Notes: a model not told the origin generated them from the letters alone. A stretch of DNA of 42,492 nucleotides from Candidatus Woesearchaeota archaeon (GCA_018658955.1 JABIPM010000012.1:1-42492); one strand, 5' to 3'; positions 25,269 through 33,960 are shown, numbered from the stretch's first letter. Translations and numbers: made by a program.

Positions 25269-25919
25269 ATGCCTACAAAACAAAAAAAAGAAAGGATGAC
25301 AGAATATCTTGCTAATAGTTTAACTGCTGCAGGACACAGTGTAAAAGACTTTGAAATAGCAATAGATAATGGAAATTTACCCATAAGATATTTAATATTA
25401 GATGACGAAAAAGAAAAAAGCGTATTCTTAATTGATGATTCAAAAAATTATAATGAAAGAAACACGGAACAATTAGTAGACACCATAAGAAGATCAGGTA
25501 TAAAAAAACCAGGTTTTGTGATTTACAAAGATGGAAAACAATTTTTTAGATGTCCTGAATCAAGTGATAATGATTTAATGGCATTGAATAAATTATTAAG
25601 ACCCAACAGAAGTTTAAAAAATTACATGGATAGGGCCCCTGGAGAATTTATTCTTCCAACAAAAGCAGAAAAAAGACTAAAGAAAAGTGGATTTTTACAA
25701 TACTATCAGCCAGAATCAGAAAGATTAGATGAAATGTTAGTAACTTTTGGTTTTGACATTCCCCTTTTAGATTATACTCATATTAATCCCAGAGATAGAA
25801 TTGGTCCAAGAACCAAACTTTCTGAAAAATATTTTTTAATTGAAAACAGATTCAACATGCCAGGTGCATTAGAATTAGATATTGAAAAAGACGGTTTTTT
25901 AAGAAATCCTAAAAACTAA
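25269..25919 (+). CDS. Hypothetical protein, 216 aa
   Basis: Not recognised. Soluble; N-terminal half mixed alpha/beta (LPIRYLILDDEKEKSVFLIDDS, KKPGFVIYKDGKQFFRC), C-terminal half rich in Arg and Pro. The N-terminal strand-helix pattern is reminiscent of small restriction-like or sensor folds, but no catalytic D/ExK motif is visible. An inverted repeat over its promoter suggests it is regulated. The 3' end overlaps a convergent DUF167 gene by 11 nt. Confidence 0.65.
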   Translation: MPTKQKKERMTEYLANSLTAAGHSVKDFEIAIDNGNLPIRYLILDDEKEKSVFLIDDSKNYNERNTEQLVDTIRRSGIKKPGFVIYKDGKQFFRCPESSDNDLMALNKLLRPNRSLKNYMDRAPGEFILPTKAEKRLKKSGFLQYYQPESERLDEMLVTFGFDIPLLDYTHINPRDRIGPRTKLSEKYFLIENRFNMPGALELDIEKDGFLRNPKN

Positions 25920-26124
25920 TCACTTTTTTCTTGGATTTTAACCCTTTAATTATTTTTATTGGAGACTTATATTTTCTTGTAAAGAATTTAACAATTTCAA
26001 AATTAGCTTTACCATTCTCAGGAACACCCTTAACATTAACATAAAAAACATCTTCACTTTCAGAAATTATTTCGGTTTTTTTACAACCTGTTCGCTTAAC
26101 ATAAATTTCAACGGTTTTAACCAT
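25909..26124 (-). CDS. DUF167/YggU family protein
   Basis: 71 aa. The family core VNVKGVPENGKANFEIVKFF matches the conserved 'V.VtapPv.GkAN..li..L' of DUF167, followed by SPIKIIKGLKSKKKVISF ('v.i..G..sr.K.v.i'). Function of the family is unknown. Convergent 11-nt overlap with the upstream plus-strand gene. Confidence 0.88.
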   Translation of the reverse strand: MVKTVEIYVKRTGCKKTEIISESEDVFYVNVKGVPENGKANFEIVKFFTRKYKSPIKIIKGLKSKKKVISF

Positions 26125-26214
26125 AACATAAAATTTAACTCAGATAAGCTTAAAATCTTTTCTAAAAAAATAAAACGAATAAGTTATTTAAACAATTAAA
26201 CACAATCAATATAC

Positions 26215-26460
26215 ATGGAATACAAACAATTAATTATTTCATCAGGTGATGAAACAGGTTCATTTAGATATAGGGTGATGGGCGAAGAAGATGTCTATTA
26301 CACAAAAGGATTAGCAGACTTAGTTGATCAAATTAAAGACGTAAATGTTGATTACTTATTTGAAACTCCAATTTATACTAGAATAACTAAAGAAGATAAA
26401 GAAATTTTAGAAGGTATACGGAACAGATTAGTAAACGACGATTTAGAATATAGGGTTTAA
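26215..26460 (+). CDS. Hypothetical acidic protein, 81 aa
   Basis: Not recognised. Acidic, alternating strand and helix (FRYRVMGEEDVYYTKGLADLVDQI), no membrane segment. TATA-like TTATTTAAAC stands about 30 nt before the ATG, and codon use fits, so probably genuine. Confidence 0.6.
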   Translation: MEYKQLIISSGDETGSFRYRVMGEEDVYYTKGLADLVDQIKDVNVDYLFETPIYTRITKEDKEILEGIRNRLVNDDLEYRV

Positions 26461-26506
26461 AGTTTGTTTCGTAATCATTATAATTATAAGATTTAAACTT
26501 GAGTAG

Positions 26507-27700
26507 TTAGTTTTTAGAAATGCGGATATTACTTGTTTCATCAGTATTAAAATTATATAAAAAACTTAAATCATAATGCGGATATTCGCGTCCCCAAAAT
26601 CCTTGTATTACCCCACTAAGTTCAACGTCAAACTCAATATGAGAATCAGAGCTAGTAGGATTGATGTGTAACTTTTTAAATCTATTATAATAAAAATCAG
26701 GAAGGGAATTAAGTTTAATTATTTTTTCAGTTTTTTGCGGATCCTCATCAAATACATTATTATTAATAATTAACCTAAATTCTAAATCAGTTTCATACTC
26801 ATTTCTTCCAAAAGGCCGGTTTTTAAATCTAGCATCTGCAAATTCCCCGAATGCATAAAAAAGCATAAGTTCATCTTCATTAACAGGAGAATCTTTGAAA
26901 AGTAAGTGAGATATAGAGGACCAAGCCCCCCCTAAGGTCATCCCCCGTTTATCTTCAAAAGAAGGATCAAAATCACAAATTTTTTTTAAAAGCGCACCAC
27001 TTTCATTTAATCTCCAAAGTTCAGAAGTATGGGGATCATGCTCTGACAAAATTCCAAATTTTTCTTCTAAATTAGACTTAATAATCTCCGGACGGGTATA
27101 AGTTTTAGAATTTCCATCAAAATCAGAGACACAGATATTCCAATATAATGTATTAACTCCTTTTTTTTCTACTTCATAATAAAAATGTTTTCCATCTGCC
27201 AAAAATGAAGGTTTAACTTCATTTAATTCAGGAGTATAAGTTAATTTTCTAACTTTTTCCCATTCATAATTTTCATTTTCTATTGCAGAATAAATATCTT
27301 TTTGGCCATTGAAATCTAAACAAAACAATAACTTATTTCCAGCTCTTGATACATCTGATACACGCGAATCAAACCTTAAATTATTAGCATCTACGGCCAT
27401 TTCTTTTTCAACAATAATTGGTTGATTATTCCCAGAATTTCCTCCACCATATACATTAACATTTGGTGCACCCATTTTAGCACGATTATTTTCTGAAATA
27501 GAATTTGATAAGGACATAACTCCGCTCAATCCAGCGGCTTGTTCAGCAGTCTTAGCTAACCCTCCTGCACCAGCCATAGAAGCTACAGCGTGCACATAAT
27601 CGGAAGTTTGTGCCCCTTGACAAGAATATAAAGGAAATAATAAAGAACTTCCAATTAAAACATTTTTACAAGTATTTTTAATTTTTTGTTCCAAACCCAT
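26507..27700 (-). CDS. Secreted lipoprotein-like protein with TolB-type propeller repeats
   Basis: 397 aa from the ATG at 27700. A TTG at 27754 would add 18 residues and overlap dphB, but a TATA box 25 nt before the ATG decides for the shorter form. N-terminal basic/hydrophobic leader NVLIGSSLLFPLYSC with C27 at a lipobox-like site, then a flexible Gly/Asn-rich linker (NVYGGGNSGNNQ). From about 110 on are strands of the form LLFCLDFNGQKDIYSA and VKPSFLADGKHFYYEVE, as in TolB/WD-like periplasmic propellers. Probably an outward-facing binding protein; ligand unknown. Confidence 0.65.
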   Translation of the reverse strand: MGLEQKIKNTCKNVLIGSSLLFPLYSCQGAQTSDYVHAVASMAGAGGLAKTAEQAAGLSGVMSLSNSISENNRAKMGAPNVNVYGGGNSGNNQPIIVEKEMAVDANNLRFDSRVSDVSRAGNKLLFCLDFNGQKDIYSAIENENYEWEKVRKLTYTPELNEVKPSFLADGKHFYYEVEKKGVNTLYWNICVSDFDGNSKTYTRPEIIKSNLEEKFGILSEHDPHTSELWRLNESGALLKKICDFDPSFEDKRGMTLGGAWSSISHLLFKDSPVNEDELMLFYAFGEFADARFKNRPFGRNEYETDLEFRLIINNNVFDEDPQKTEKIIKLNSLPDFYYNRFKKLHINPTSSDSHIEFDVELSGVIQGFWGREYPHYDLSFLYNFNTDETSNIRISKN

Positions 27701-27720
27701 GTCTAAAATAGAGGTTAAAG

Positions 27721-27730
27721 GATATATAAG
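27721..27730 (-). promoter_or_regulatory. TATA box deciding the start of the propeller lipoprotein
   Basis: Minus strand CTTATATATC centred 25-26 nt before ATG 27700, matching the spacing of other leaderless genes here. It lies inside the longer alternative reading frame, arguing against the TTG start. Confidence 0.55.
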
Positions 27731-27750
27731 CGTTCCTACTTTATAAGCAA

Positions 27751-28485
27751 TCAAACCTTAAACCGTTCTACGCATTCTTCTTCCATGAAGTGCATATCCC
27801 CCGGGACAATTATACATTGAGGTTTTTTTTCAACAAAAATAGTTCCGACACCACCATATTTAATTTCTGGTTTAGCTCCGCCTAATCCTCCACAAACAAC
27901 CACCATTTCACTAGTACTTAATCCATGTTTAATTAAATAATCTAAACCCTTTCTTGCAGTCATTAAATTAAATTCTTCATTTTCATTTTTTACATCTAAC
28001 AAAATTAAAGTATGTAATCCCATTTTTTGATTTTCCACCATCATTTCATAAGGGCTAGAAATTCCTTCATTTTCTTTGGGAATAGTTATAACTCTTCCAT
28101 ATTTATACAAACTCATTCCAACAATACCAACTGCACCTAAAATTCCTGCATTATCAATTACTGTAGATTCTACATCAAGATCATCTGCTCTTCTAAGAAT
28201 ATCCAAATGTGTAGTTGCACCCAATGGACTTCCAACAATCAATAACGCAACATTACCCTCTCTCGCAGGCATTATCATCTCATCTTCACAATTTTTTTCG
28301 ACCATGTCTCTGTCTGCAAAGATAATTTCCTTACCATAAAATTCCTGCATTTTATCAATATCAAAATCAACTTGTTTACTCGTATAACATTCTAAGAAGA
28401 CTTTATCGCAACTTTTTACTGCTTCTAAACCTTTCACAGTAATATCTTTCTCATCACCCATCCCAATACCTATTAAGTAAAACAT
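27751..28485 (-). CDS. dphB: Diphthine synthase
   Basis: 244 aa, full length for the archaeal enzyme. Methylates the intermediate on the EF-2 histidine three or four times to give diphthine, the step before amidation to diphthamide. The tetrapyrrole-methylase fold is seen in FYLIGIGMGDEKDITVKGLEAV, then ALLIVGSPLGATTH and STVIDNAGILGAVGIVGMSLYKYG. A Dph6-containing fusion gene lies 3.2 kb away, giving both late diphthamide steps in the window. TATA (TTTTTATACTG) lies about 25 nt upstream. Confidence 0.96.
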   Translation of the reverse strand: MFYLIGIGMGDEKDITVKGLEAVKSCDKVFLECYTSKQVDFDIDKMQEFYGKEIIFADRDMVEKNCEDEMIMPAREGNVALLIVGSPLGATTHLDILRRADDLDVESTVIDNAGILGAVGIVGMSLYKYGRVITIPKENEGISSPYEMMVENQKMGLHTLILLDVKNENEEFNLMTARKGLDYLIKHGLSTSEMVVVCGGLGGAKPEIKYGGVGTIFVEKKPQCIIVPGDMHFMEEECVERFKV

Positions 28486-28519
28486 ATATGTTGGAGAATT
28501 CTACAGTATAAAAAGTTAG

Positions 28520-29143
28520 CTAAATTTCAAATTCAAGCTTATTATACGCCCTAGCCATTAAAGAGTCAACATCGCATTGTAAATATGCAAGTTCCGATAA
28601 AATATCATCTCTATCTTCAGCATAAATACAATAAGGAGATTCAATTAATTCCTCAATGTCCCTCTGGGCCAAAGCAAGTACTTTATGTGAAAAGAATGGT
28701 TTTGTTTCTACATGAGGTTTAATAATTTTAATAGTTCCACCAATATAATCAAAATCTCCCCTCAATTCTTCAAAAGCGTGAAAATCCTTAAATTCAATTC
28801 CATGATATGCTTTTTCAGAATAATCTTCAAGTGTAAGGTGTACATCACTCAAAATTTCTTGCATTTTTAATTTATCCTCACCATTAGAATGAATAAAATA
28901 AACTGAATTATTAAGTGATTCGACTCCTTTTTTTACTAAAACTATTTGATCTAAAGCAAAATAAGGTTTATCGTTTAAATGTGGCATAATTTCTTTTATT
29001 TGAGCATATAATCCAAATAATTCATCTTCGTGGAATTTATAACCGTCAAATCCCGACGCCATAAAATTAAGATCAGTTTTACTAAATTGATAGTTTTCCT
29101 CATCATTATTTTCAAAATTTCTTCTCATTTTAGTTGATAACAT
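28520..29143 (-). CDS. Hypothetical protein with internal duplication, 207 aa
   Basis: Not recognised, but built of two tandem repeats of about 80 residues (38-118 and 125-205). Shared features, in order: an I-K-x-I-x-P-H element (KEIMPH / KIIKPH), KPYF / KPFF, a hydrophobic helix, E-x-L-x-x-S-x-Y (ESLNNSVYFI / ELIESPYCIY), an ED-containing loop, and AYHGIEF / AYNKLEF at the end. The first 37 residues are polar. TATA (CTATAAAG) about 25 nt before ATG 29143 supports the start. The repeat unit is soluble and acidic. Confidence 0.65.
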   Translation of the reverse strand: MLSTKMRRNFENNDEENYQFSKTDLNFMASGFDGYKFHEDELFGLYAQIKEIMPHLNDKPYFALDQIVLVKKGVESLNNSVYFIHSNGEDKLKMQEILSDVHLTLEDYSEKAYHGIEFKDFHAFEELRGDFDYIGGTIKIIKPHVETKPFFSHKVLALAQRDIEELIESPYCIYAEDRDDILSELAYLQCDVDSLMARAYNKLEFEI

Positions 29144-29212
29144 ATATACTCTAGGATATACTTTATAGTCTCAGAAACCCTTCAACCACTTATAAGGTTA
29201 ACTATTAGAAAA

Positions 29213-30676
29213 TTAATGTGTTTTAACCACTTTTCCAACCACGCTTCTCAGCATATGGTCAACTATCTCAAGATCATATAATTTGCCGATTTCAATCCTG
29301 TCTTTAACGCCAACAATCAAGGGATAACTCCCCATTTGTCTTCCAAATGTATGATTTCCATCGTGAACTTCCATTTTAACATTTTTCAAAATAGTTCCGC
29401 TAGGCACAAGATTTTTTAACATCTCAAAATCAACTTCTTTCCTAATCTTATTTCTCCATTTCCAATAATATTTCTTATTCTTCTTCAAGAATTTAGTTCC
29501 AACATCCCACATAGCAGTTCCAGGTAATGGTGTAACTTGTCTAATATTAATTCTTCTCAACAACAATCCTTCATCCAATATTTTTTTCAAATATTCATAA
29601 TTTAATTCACCAGTTTTTTTACTTTCACCTTTTAAACCAAATACTAAATTCAAACCGGGCAATAAGTAATGCATTCCATTTGGTCCTCGTTTAGCTCCAA
29701 ACTTATTAATAATCTTAACTGCATTCAATGCAACATCTGGAGAGGTATTCAAAGTATTTTGTTTTACAACTTCCATATCAAAACTTTCAACACCAAATGC
29801 AGCAATATTTCCTTCAGTACAATGTTTCACAATACATTTAGTTCTTTCCTCATTAACTAAAGAAGGAATCATATTATCTATATGTAAACAATCTAAGTTC
29901 AATTTACTTTCTCTTCCAATTGGTTTCAATAATTTATCTAACTCTTTAACATCCATTCCCTTATAACTTAAAATACAAGTTTGTTTACCTAATCTAAAAT
30001 TTCTTTCACCCATATCATAAAATGTTTTAATTTCTTTATGAATATCTTTTTGATCTCTCCATTCAACTTTTGATTTTAACGGTTCAGTACAAAAACTACA
30101 TTTACCCATTATACATCCCCTACCAGTTTCAATTTCAATCATTTTCCCCCAAGGAATCTGTTTAGCAATAGAAGCCCCCTTAACTGCATATTCACGCATC
30201 TCAGCATAATCTCCATAAACTTCTTTCATTTCTTCAACAAATAAACCAGAAGGAATCTTTTCAGCCATCTTTCCACCTTCTAATTGAGTTCCAGTGCTAA
30301 CAACAGGACCATAAAGAATTTTATCTGCCTTAATATTTTTAGTTAAAATTTCTATTTCTTTTACAGTTCCAGGTAAAGCACTCAAATATTTCCCGGGAGT
30401 TTGCATTCCAACTACACAAAATAATCTTTTTGTTTTTTCTAAAATTTCTCCAATATTATTTCTAGTTAAATTATAAATTTTAATATTGGTTTTTTGTCCA
30501 TCTTTTTTCTTATTTTTGTATTTAACATAAAATCTTAGATCATCAATAGTAACATAATTTACTTTTCCTTCCAAATAGCCTGCGAGATATCTCGGATGCA
30601 CTCCCAAATATGGAGGGACACCTAAACCAGAAGGTTCATCAGTATAACAATCCAAGATAGTATCTTCATATATCAT
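29213..30676 (-). CDS. Radical SAM protein (COG1031-like)
   Basis: 487 aa. Opening ILDCYTDEPSGLGVPPYLGVHPRY matches an archaeal radical SAM group (ILDGYVDEPaxLGVPPYxxPY). The cluster motif is C188-x4-C193-x2-C196 (CIMGKCSFC), one residue longer than the common Cx3Cx2C. FRLGKQT, GVESFDMEVVKQNT, and a DxxPGLNLVFGLKGE-like segment complete the barrel. The C-terminal ~70 residues (KMEVHDGNHTFGRQMG, VVGKVV) resemble a TRAM-like beta domain, which would suggest RNA binding. Six nt downstream of a small membrane-protein gene, probably the same transcript. The reaction is unknown. Confidence 0.82.
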   Translation of the reverse strand: MIYEDTILDCYTDEPSGLGVPPYLGVHPRYLAGYLEGKVNYVTIDDLRFYVKYKNKKKDGQKTNIKIYNLTRNNIGEILEKTKRLFCVVGMQTPGKYLSALPGTVKEIEILTKNIKADKILYGPVVSTGTQLEGGKMAEKIPSGLFVEEMKEVYGDYAEMREYAVKGASIAKQIPWGKMIEIETGRGCIMGKCSFCTEPLKSKVEWRDQKDIHKEIKTFYDMGERNFRLGKQTCILSYKGMDVKELDKLLKPIGRESKLNLDCLHIDNMIPSLVNEERTKCIVKHCTEGNIAAFGVESFDMEVVKQNTLNTSPDVALNAVKIINKFGAKRGPNGMHYLLPGLNLVFGLKGESKKTGELNYEYLKKILDEGLLLRRINIRQVTPLPGTAMWDVGTKFLKKNKKYYWKWRNKIRKEVDFEMLKNLVPSGTILKNVKMEVHDGNHTFGRQMGSYPLIVGVKDRIEIGKLYDLEIVDHMLRSVVGKVVKTH

Positions 30677-30682
30677 AAAATC

Positions 30683-31177
30683 CTAATTCTTCAAAGACTT
30701 ATAAGCATATGCCCAACAGAACCCTGAAACTAAAGCTAAAACGTAATTAGCATCAAAATATTTCCCAAAACTTATCCCTAAAATTAACAGTGCAACATAT
30801 GGTAAACTCACAAAAAATAATCCACTTTCTTTCCACCTAATTCCACTCTCAAACATAAATATCAAAAACACCAAAGTTCCCAAAACCAATCCAAGATTAC
30901 CACTAACTACTCCGACACCCAATCCTAAAACTGAAAACAAATTATTCAACAATTTTCCCATCAACATTCCAAAAACAACTAGTAATGCCAACTCAGTTAC
31001 AAAGTTAACATTAAAAAACCAAAAAATACCAATCAAAAACAAACAAACATTTCTTCCTAATTTAAACAGTCTTTCACCAACTTCCATTTCTTCCGGTGCA
31101 ATTCTAGTTAAAATATAACCAAAGACCAATCCAAGAAATCCATATAATCCAATCCATAAAGATTCACCCCAAACCAT
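30683..31177 (-). CDS. Small polytopic membrane protein, 164 aa
   Basis: Five to six hydrophobic segments (about 7-25, 45-62, 64-80, 88-108, 117-133, 140-158) with a short charged loop RIAPEEMEVGERLFK. Not recognised. ATG 31177 is preferred over TTG 31189 because a TTTTTATAAG element lies about 24 nt before it. The radical SAM gene follows after 6 nt. Confidence 0.65.
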   Translation of the reverse strand: MVWGESLWIGLYGFLGLVFGYILTRIAPEEMEVGERLFKLGRNVCLFLIGIFWFFNVNFVTELALLVVFGMLMGKLLNNLFSVLGLGVGVVSGNLGLVLGTLVFLIFMFESGIRWKESGLFFVSLPYVALLILGISFGKYFDANYVLALVSGFCWAYAYKSLKN

Positions 31178-31254
31178 ATATCTTAACAATCAGTTTCTTA
31201 TAAAAAACCTTCCATCAAAACGTTTAAAAGCCTAAAATCAGGCAAAAAACCACA

Positions 31255-31644
31255 ATGAAACACCTAAAACAAGATTTATACATGGTAAGAATTAGTGATA
31301 CGAAGCCATATTTTGCACCAATTCAATCACTTTCGGCTAGATTAGTTGAAGAAGAAAAAATACCCAGTTTAGTAGAAAGAGTGAGATCCAAAGAAGATTT
31401 ACATAACCCTCGAGATGGATCCATACACCTAGCATCCGTGTATTTTACAAAGAAAGAAAATGCAGAAAATTTCAAAGAAGAGTTAAAATTTGCAAATTTA
31501 TATGAAGGCATAGAAATTGAGTATCTTGGAACAGTTAAAGACCATTATGAAAATATAGTAAAATTGGCATATGAAAAATCAAACAACAATTCTTTAAATT
31601 CAGAAGCCTTCCTAGGGCATCAACAGATTAGGAAGCTTATTTAA
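31255..31644 (+). CDS. Hypothetical protein, 129 aa
   Basis: Not recognised. Mixed alpha/beta, soluble; DLYMVRISDTKPYFAPIQSLSARLV and IHLASVYFTKKENAENFKEELKFANL look like a small ferredoxin-like or binding fold. Its ATG is 77 nt from the divergent membrane-protein gene; an AAACGTTTAAAAG element is about 30 nt upstream. Only 25 nt precede the fusion gene, so the two may be co-transcribed. Confidence 0.6.
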   Translation: MKHLKQDLYMVRISDTKPYFAPIQSLSARLVEEEKIPSLVERVRSKEDLHNPRDGSIHLASVYFTKKENAENFKEELKFANLYEGIEIEYLGTVKDHYENIVKLAYEKSNNNSLNSEAFLGHQQIRKLI

Positions 31645-31669
31645 ATTTTAATTTTATATTTATATTAAA

Positions 31670-33724
31670 ATGTGTGGAATAACTGGAGCAATAAACCTAG
31701 AAAATCACAAAGAAATAGCTAGCAACGCATTAAATAAAATTCTTTATAGAGGAATAGATAATAAAAAAATACATTCAGAAAATAATTTTACTTTTGCACA
31801 TTGTTTACATTCTATTGTGGGAAACAAACCACAACCACTAATAAAAGGAAATTTCATTTTTGGTTCTAATTGTGAAATCTACAATTGGAAAGAACTAAAA
31901 GAAAAATACAACTTAAATTCAGAAAATGATGCAGAATTATTATTTGATTTACTAATTAAAAAACTAAACAAGCCAGAAGAACTAAACTCAATTCTAAAAG
32001 AAGTAAGTGGAGTATTTGCTTTCTTCTTACATAATAAAAAAGAAAATTACACAATACTGGCAAGAGACCTATTAGGAGAAAAACCATTATGGTTTTACAA
32101 TAAAGATTCCTTAATATTTGCATCAGAAAGAAAGGCAATAGCTTCAAAGGAAATAGAACCAGAAGAACTAAATCCTAGAAAAATATTATTATTTAATCAC
32201 AAAACAAACAAATTAACATTCTTACATCAAGATTTCTTCAAAATAGAACCAGAAAAGTTAAACAAAGAAAACCTAAAACGATTAATAAAATCTTCAATTT
32301 TACAAAGAGTTCCAAACAAACACCTAGGAATACTGTTCTCAGGAGGTTTAGACTCAACACTATTAGCACATATCTTAACAAATAACAATATTCCATTCAC
32401 TGCATATATGACCGTCTCAGAAACAAAAACAAAAGAAATAGAAAACGCAGAAAAGATTGCAAAAGAACTAAACTTCAAATTAAAGTTAGTAAAAACAAAC
32501 AAAGAACAGATTATCAAAGAATTACCAAAAATAGTTAATTTAATTGAAACTGCAGACCCAGTTAAAGTGGAAGTAGCAACCACACTATATTTTTCTCTAC
32601 AGGCAGCCCAAAAAGACAACATTAAAGTAATTTTCTCAGGGGTTGGTGCAGACGATATTTTTGGGGGTTACAAAAGAATGCATCAATCTCAAAACATAAC
32701 CTTAGATTCATTATCTAACCTAAGAAGGATTTATGAAAGAGATCTTTACAGAGATGATGTTCTTTCAATGGCACACAACATAGAACTCAGATTACCGTAC
32801 TTAGACAAAAAATTAGTTCAAGCTTGTCTTAATACTCCGGATGAACATAAAGTCTCTGAAACTCCAAAGAAATTAATGAGAGAACTATCTCGAGAATTAG
32901 GATTATCAAAAGAACTATCTCAACTAAAAAGAAATGCTGCACAATACAGTAGTGGAATAGGAAAAGTAATTTCAAAAATTGTAAAAGAAAAGGGCCAATA
33001 CAAGGCAGAATACTTTTCAAACATTCTAAAAAGGAAAAATATCAAACTAGGTGCATTATTTTCTTCTGGTAAGGACAGCGTATACGCATTACATATCCAA
33101 CATAGACTAAATTATGAAGTTTCCTGTTTGATCACTATAGACAGTCAAAACAAAGACTCATTCATGTTTCACACGCCAACAATAGAATTGGCAGAAACAC
33201 AGGCAGAATGTTTAGATATTCCAATCATTCTACAAAAAACAAAGGGGGAAGAAGAAAAAGAACTAACAGATTTAGAAGTAGCACTAACAAGAGCAAAGGA
33301 AAAATATCAAATACAGGGAATAATTACTGGTGCAATTTTTTCAAACTATCAAAGAACAAGGATTGAAGAAATCTGTGACAAACTAAATCTAAAATGTTAC
33401 TCCCCATTATGGCACATGGATCAAGAAACTGAAATGAAAAACTTAATTCAAAAGGATTACAAATTTATCATGACTAAGGTTGCTGCAGAAGGATTAGATA
33501 AATCATTCCTAAATAAAATTGTAACACAAACAGAATTAGACAAGTTAGTTAAATTAAATAAAAAATTACATATTAATGTTGCAGGAGAAGGAGGGGAATT
33601 TGAAACTCTAGTTTTGGATGCACCATTGTTCAAATCAAAATTAAAGATAGAAGAATCAGAAATTATTGAAGAAAAAGATGGTTCTGCAACATTAATCATA
33701 AAGAAAATTTCAAAACAAGAATAA
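31670..33724 (+). CDS. Glutaminase / AsnB-like / Dph6 fusion (putative glutamine-dependent diphthine-ammonia ligase)
   Basis: 684 aa, three modules. 1-190: class II amidotransferase with nucleophile C2 (MCGI) and SNCEIYN (66-72). 205-430: asparagine-synthetase PP-loop domain with SGGLDS (224-229), E293 in ETAD, SGVGADDIFGGY (323-334) and ELRLPYLD (372-379). 458-680: Dph6 domain with a second PP-loop SSGKDS (465-470), GAIFSNYQRTR (554-564) and GEGGEFETLVLDAP (639-652), matching yeast Dph6. Dph6 amidates diphthine on EF-2 using ATP and ammonia; the fused glutaminase could supply that ammonia. The E. coli AsnB Arg that holds glutamine (AHERLSIVD) has no counterpart in AHCLHSIVG (43-51). The stop shares one base with the next gene's ATG. 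Confidence 0.93.
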   Translation: MCGITGAINLENHKEIASNALNKILYRGIDNKKIHSENNFTFAHCLHSIVGNKPQPLIKGNFIFGSNCEIYNWKELKEKYNLNSENDAELLFDLLIKKLNKPEELNSILKEVSGVFAFFLHNKKENYTILARDLLGEKPLWFYNKDSLIFASERKAIASKEIEPEELNPRKILLFNHKTNKLTFLHQDFFKIEPEKLNKENLKRLIKSSILQRVPNKHLGILFSGGLDSTLLAHILTNNNIPFTAYMTVSETKTKEIENAEKIAKELNFKLKLVKTNKEQIIKELPKIVNLIETADPVKVEVATTLYFSLQAAQKDNIKVIFSGVGADDIFGGYKRMHQSQNITLDSLSNLRRIYERDLYRDDVLSMAHNIELRLPYLDKKLVQACLNTPDEHKVSETPKKLMRELSRELGLSKELSQLKRNAAQYSSGIGKVISKIVKEKGQYKAEYFSNILKRKNIKLGALFSSGKDSVYALHIQHRLNYEVSCLITIDSQNKDSFMFHTPTIELAETQAECLDIPIILQKTKGEEEKELTDLEVALTRAKEKYQIQGIITGAIFSNYQRTRIEEICDKLNLKCYSPLWHMDQETEMKNLIQKDYKFIMTKVAAEGLDKSFLNKIVTQTELDKLVKLNKKLHINVAGEGGEFETLVLDAPLFKSKLKIEESEIIEEKDGSATLIIKKISKQE

Positions 33725-33891
33725 TGACATTAATTATTGACATACGCTGTCCAAAATGTGGGAAATACCAGAAAATGGAGATCAGAAATCCCAAAATGAC
33801 AGTGTTTAACAAACCAGATTTAACAGGAAAAAGAAAAGTTTGTATTTGGTGTGAAAAATCATTCAAAGTTGGGAAAGATACGGTTCAATAG
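33724..33891 (+). CDS. 55-aa zinc-ribbon protein
   Basis: The start overlaps the fusion-gene stop by one base (TAATG), so the two are coupled. MTLIIDIRCPKCGKYQKME followed by a basic middle and RKVCIWCEKSFKVGKD gives two CxxC knuckles (CPKC, CIWC), a complete zinc ribbon. Such mini-ribbons bind RNA, DNA or partner proteins. The coupling suggests a partner for diphthamide amidation or for EF-2, but this is inference. Codon use and the intact knuckles argue that it is real. Confidence 0.78.
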   Translation: MTLIIDIRCPKCGKYQKMEIRNPKMTVFNKPDLTGKRKVCIWCEKSFKVGKDTVQ

Positions 33892-33960
33892 CTCAATTAT
33901 AAATAACACCCACTAAATCCTCTAATTCTTTAAAAATATAATACCTTTAGGATTAATACG

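Noticed and set aside
26507..27754. Longer reading of the propeller lipoprotein from TTG 27754, overlapping dphB
   Set aside because: A well-spaced TATA box lies inside that extension, and the ATG at 27700 gives a proper lipoprotein leader.
29213..30676. Radical SAM protein as the diphthamide Dph1/Dph2 enzyme
   Set aside because: Dph2 uses a noncanonical three-domain Cys arrangement; this protein has a barrel with a contiguous Cys motif and a different N-terminus.
30683..31189. TTG start at 31189 for the small membrane protein
   Set aside because: The ATG at 31177 has a TATA box at leaderless distance; the TTG does not.
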